From positions 1 to 64,000 of the forward strand of contig NZ_PYGK01000006.1 in the NCBI RefSeq assembly GCF_003014595.1: a stretch of 64,000 nt of DNA. Reading direction: 5' to 3'. The position numbers were made by a program, and so were the translations under genes. The stretch is from Chitinophaga ginsengisoli (GTDB taxonomy: Bacteria > Bacteroidota > Bacteroidia > Chitinophagales > Chitinophagaceae). Position 1 is the first letter of the stretch. Every line of letters begins with the position of its first letter. Shown here piece after piece: positions 61,904 through 64,000 of this stretch. The notes below the pieces were generated by a model. That model saw only the letters and a list, made by a program, of their open reading frames with translations, searched no databases and was not told where the DNA came from.

Positions 61904-64000
61904 ATGAACATTATTAAATCATCACTGAAGTATAAGCATGTAACCTTGTCTGTATTGTTATTGCTGTTTGCGGTAGGTGTCAATTCCCTGTTCAATATGC
62001 CGCGCAGGGAAGATCCGAAGATCACAATACGGCAAGGACTGGTCATTGCATACTTTCCAGGGGCGAACTCTGTGCAGGTAGAAGACCAGGTTACCAGGAA
62101 GCTGGAACAGTATCTCTTCCAGTATGAGGAGGTCAATAAATCGAAAACATATTCTACTACAAAAGACGGTGTGGTGGTAGTAAATGTGGAACTCACAGAG
62201 AGTGTAAAACAACCTGATATATTCTGGAGCAAATTACGTCATCAGTTGCTTGTTTCAAGACAGATCGATCTGCCGGAAGGAGTAAAGGGGCCTATTGTCA
62301 ATTCGGATTTTGGAGATACTGAAGCTATGGTGATGGCGCTGGAAAGCAACAGTGCCAGCTATGATGAACTAAAGCGGTATGCCCAACGCCTGGAGGACTA
62401 TCTGCGCACTATTCCAGCCGCTTCCAAAATAAAACGAATAGGCGAACAGCAGGAAGAAATAGTTGTATCGTCTACTTCAGAGAAGCTCTCCCAATACGGG
62501 GTGAGTACGGATCAGGTGGTAAAGTTATTGCAATCTCAGAACAGTATTAATGCAACCGGAGAGGTGAAGACCAGCAGCAGCAAGACACCGCTGTACACTA
62601 ATGGCTATTATAGTACCGAAACAGACCTTGCCAGCCAGATTGTGGGGATCTCTCAATCAGGCGCAGTCGTTAAGCTGGGTGATGTGGCCAGCCTGAAAAG
62701 GGATTATGCGGAACCGCAGAGTATTATTACCGTCAATGGCAATAAGGCGATGATGCTTTCCATTCAAATGCAGGAGGGCAATAATATTGTGAAGTTTGGT
62801 GAGGACGTGAATAAAAAGATTGAAGACGCCAGGAAGGTGATTCCTTCTTCCGTCAAGATCACCACGATCGTTAATCAGCCACATGTCGTAGATGAGAATA
62901 TTTCGCATTTTATTCACGAGTTCTTCCTTGCCATCCTTTCGGTGATTGTTGTGGTTGTTTTATTACTGCCGCTGCGTATAGCGATGGTAGCAGCTATGGC
63001 CATTCCCATGACGGTGGCAGTCACATTTGCTATTATGCATGCATTGGGTATTGAGCTACACCAGGTGTCGCTGGCTGCGTTGATACTCGTATTGGGGATG
63101 GTGGTAGACGATGCGATTGTGATTGCAGATAACTATGTGGAACTGCTCGATGAAGGCGTTGACAGGTGGACTGCTGCCTGGCGTAGTGCCAATGACCTGG
63201 TCATACCTGTACTGACGGCAACGATTACCATTATTGCGTCTTTCATGCCAATGATCTTACTAAGAGGAACTGTTGGCGAATTCATATTTGCGCTGCCTAT
63301 AACAGTTGCAGTGGCGCTGGCTTCCTCATTTTTTGTTGCCATGGTGCTGACGCCATTGCTTTGTTACACGTTCATTAAAAAAGGCCTACATCAGCAGCAA
63401 GGGGCTAAAGGAGGGGAAATCGATAATGTTCCTGTGAAGAGGAAAAAACGGTCTGTGCTTGACCTGATGCAGGATGGATATAATGCACTGCTGGACTGGT
63501 GTGTACTGCATCCGCGGCTGACAATTCTCAGCAGTCTTGTGCCTATTATTTTTGCAGGCTTGCTGTTTTCAAAGGGTGTGAGGGAGCAATTTTTCCCGGC
63601 AGCAGAAAGAAACCAGTTTGTGGTGGAGCTATGGATGCCAACGGGAACAAAGCTGGAAAAGACCAATGAGGCTATTCTGAGGGTGGAAGCATTGCTGAAG
63701 AACGACAAGCGGGTAGTTTCTTATGCAACATTTACGGGGACTTCTTCGCCCAGGTTCTATTATAATTTTTCCCCGGAGTTTCCAACATCGAACTATGCAC
63801 AAATACTGATCAATACTACTACGGAGGCAAGCACGGAAGAGCTCTCCCGTGAGTTAAGCGGCAAAGTAGGAGAACTGGTACCTGAAGGTACCACTTATGT
63901 CAAACTGATGCAGCAGGGATCGGCGTTAAAGGCTCCTGTGGAAGTGCGGATCATCGGTGAGGATATTGATCATTTAAAGGCTATTGCGGCGGATGTCACC
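61904..64000 (+). CDS. RND-family efflux permease (partial, runs off the window)
   Basis: 699 codons are present with no stop, of about 1000-1050 expected. N-terminal helix with KHVTLSVLLLLFAVGVNSLF, porter domain with PRREDPKITIRQGLVIAYFP, and TM4 LGMVVDDAIVIADNYVELLD, which carries the two Asp residues needed for proton transfer. GANSVQVEDQVTRKLE is typical of the AcrB/MexB-like class rather than heavy-metal pumps. It expels hydrophobic compounds using the proton gradient. The outer-membrane factor gene, if in the operon, lies beyond the right edge. Confidence 0.92.
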   Translation, partial: MNIIKSSLKYKHVTLSVLLLLFAVGVNSLFNMPRREDPKITIRQGLVIAYFPGANSVQVEDQVTRKLEQYLFQYEEVNKSKTYSTTKDGVVVVNVELTESVKQPDIFWSKLRHQLLVSRQIDLPEGVKGPIVNSDFGDTEAMVMALESNSASYDELKRYAQRLEDYLRTIPAASKIKRIGEQQEEIVVSSTSEKLSQYGVSTDQVVKLLQSQNSINATGEVKTSSSKTPLYTNGYYSTETDLASQIVGISQSGAVVKLGDVASLKRDYAEPQSIITVNGNKAMMLSIQMQEGNNIVKFGEDVNKKIEDARKVIPSSVKITTIVNQPHVVDENISHFIHEFFLAILSVIVVVVLLLPLRIAMVAAMAIPMTVAVTFAIMHALGIELHQVSLAALILVLGMVVDDAIVIADNYVELLDEGVDRWTAAWRSANDLVIPVLTATITIIASFMPMILLRGTVGEFIFALPITVAVALASSFFVAMVLTPLLCYTFIKKGLHQQQGAKGGEIDNVPVKRKKRSVLDLMQDGYNALLDWCVLHPRLTILSSLVPIIFAGLLFSKGVREQFFPAAERNQFVVELWMPTGTKLEKTNEAILRVEALLKNDKRVVSYATFTGTSSPRFYYNFSPEFPTSNYAQILINTTTEASTEELSRELSGKVGELVPEGTTYVKLMQQGSALKAPVEVRIIGEDIDHLKAIAADVT

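Overview
The window is chromosomal DNA of a Bacteroidota species, most likely a Chitinophagaceae (Chitinophaga-like) bacterium. The evidence is the gene content (TamL, the type IX secretion plug protein DUF5103, FecR/TonB-receptor systems, DUF4397 and OmpH lipoproteins, DUF4254) and many promoters of the Bacteroidota type, TTTG-N18..20-TAnnTTTG. Shine-Dalgarno sequences are almost absent in front of genes, with rpsU as a clear exception.

Layout. 1-10.3 kb: housekeeping genes (tamL, an SPOUT rRNA methyltransferase, a LolC/E-type permease, DUF5103, NDH-2, fructose-6-phosphate aldolase, SRP RNA). 10.5-16 kb: a tightly overlapping five-gene operon (SpoIIM-like, DUF4129, DUF4350, MoxR ATPase, DUF58), divergent from an RDD membrane protein. 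16-24.6 kb: a variable stretch with an unrecognised two-gene unit, a doxX-azoR pair behind a perfect 36-bp palindrome, an AT-rich cassette with a predicted ADP-ribosyltransferase-fold protein, a DinB protein, an AraC regulator with an SDR, a nitronate monooxygenase-like enzyme and ribE.

24.6-42.7 kb: the core information-processing cluster rpsU - xerC - hpf - tRNA-Thr/Tyr/Gly/Thr - tuf - tRNA-Trp - secE - nusG - [DUF1579, transglutaminase] - rplKAJL - rpoBC. The tRNA-tuf part has the same order as thrU-tyrU-glyT-thrT-tufB of E. coli. Two accessory genes split nusG from rplK, and rplK has its own promoter. A tRNA-like element with an over-long anticodon stem lies between the last tRNA-Thr and tuf.

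42.7-57 kb: a DUF4397 lipoprotein, an OmpH-family lipoprotein, an amino-acid permease, then a cell-envelope locus: FecR, TonB-dependent receptor, two tandem beta-helix lipoproteins created by a local duplication, a small lipoprotein, and on the other strand an S41 protease with an ECF sigma factor. The FecR has no sigma gene beside it and the sigma gene has no FecR beside it, so they may form one split signalling system. 57-64 kb: DUF4254 and a GT9 glycosyltransferase, tRNA-Gln, a GC-rich palindromic repeat array (a related copy lies at the left window edge), a broken LytS-type kinase fragment, a Crp/Fnr regulator, a lone NAD-binding domain, and an RND efflux pump whose permease gene runs off the window.

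Candidates for something new: the small-gene/ART cassette (19.2-20.3 kb), the 36-bp operator, the palindromic repeat family, the tRNA-like element, and the split sigma/FecR/protease/receptor locus.
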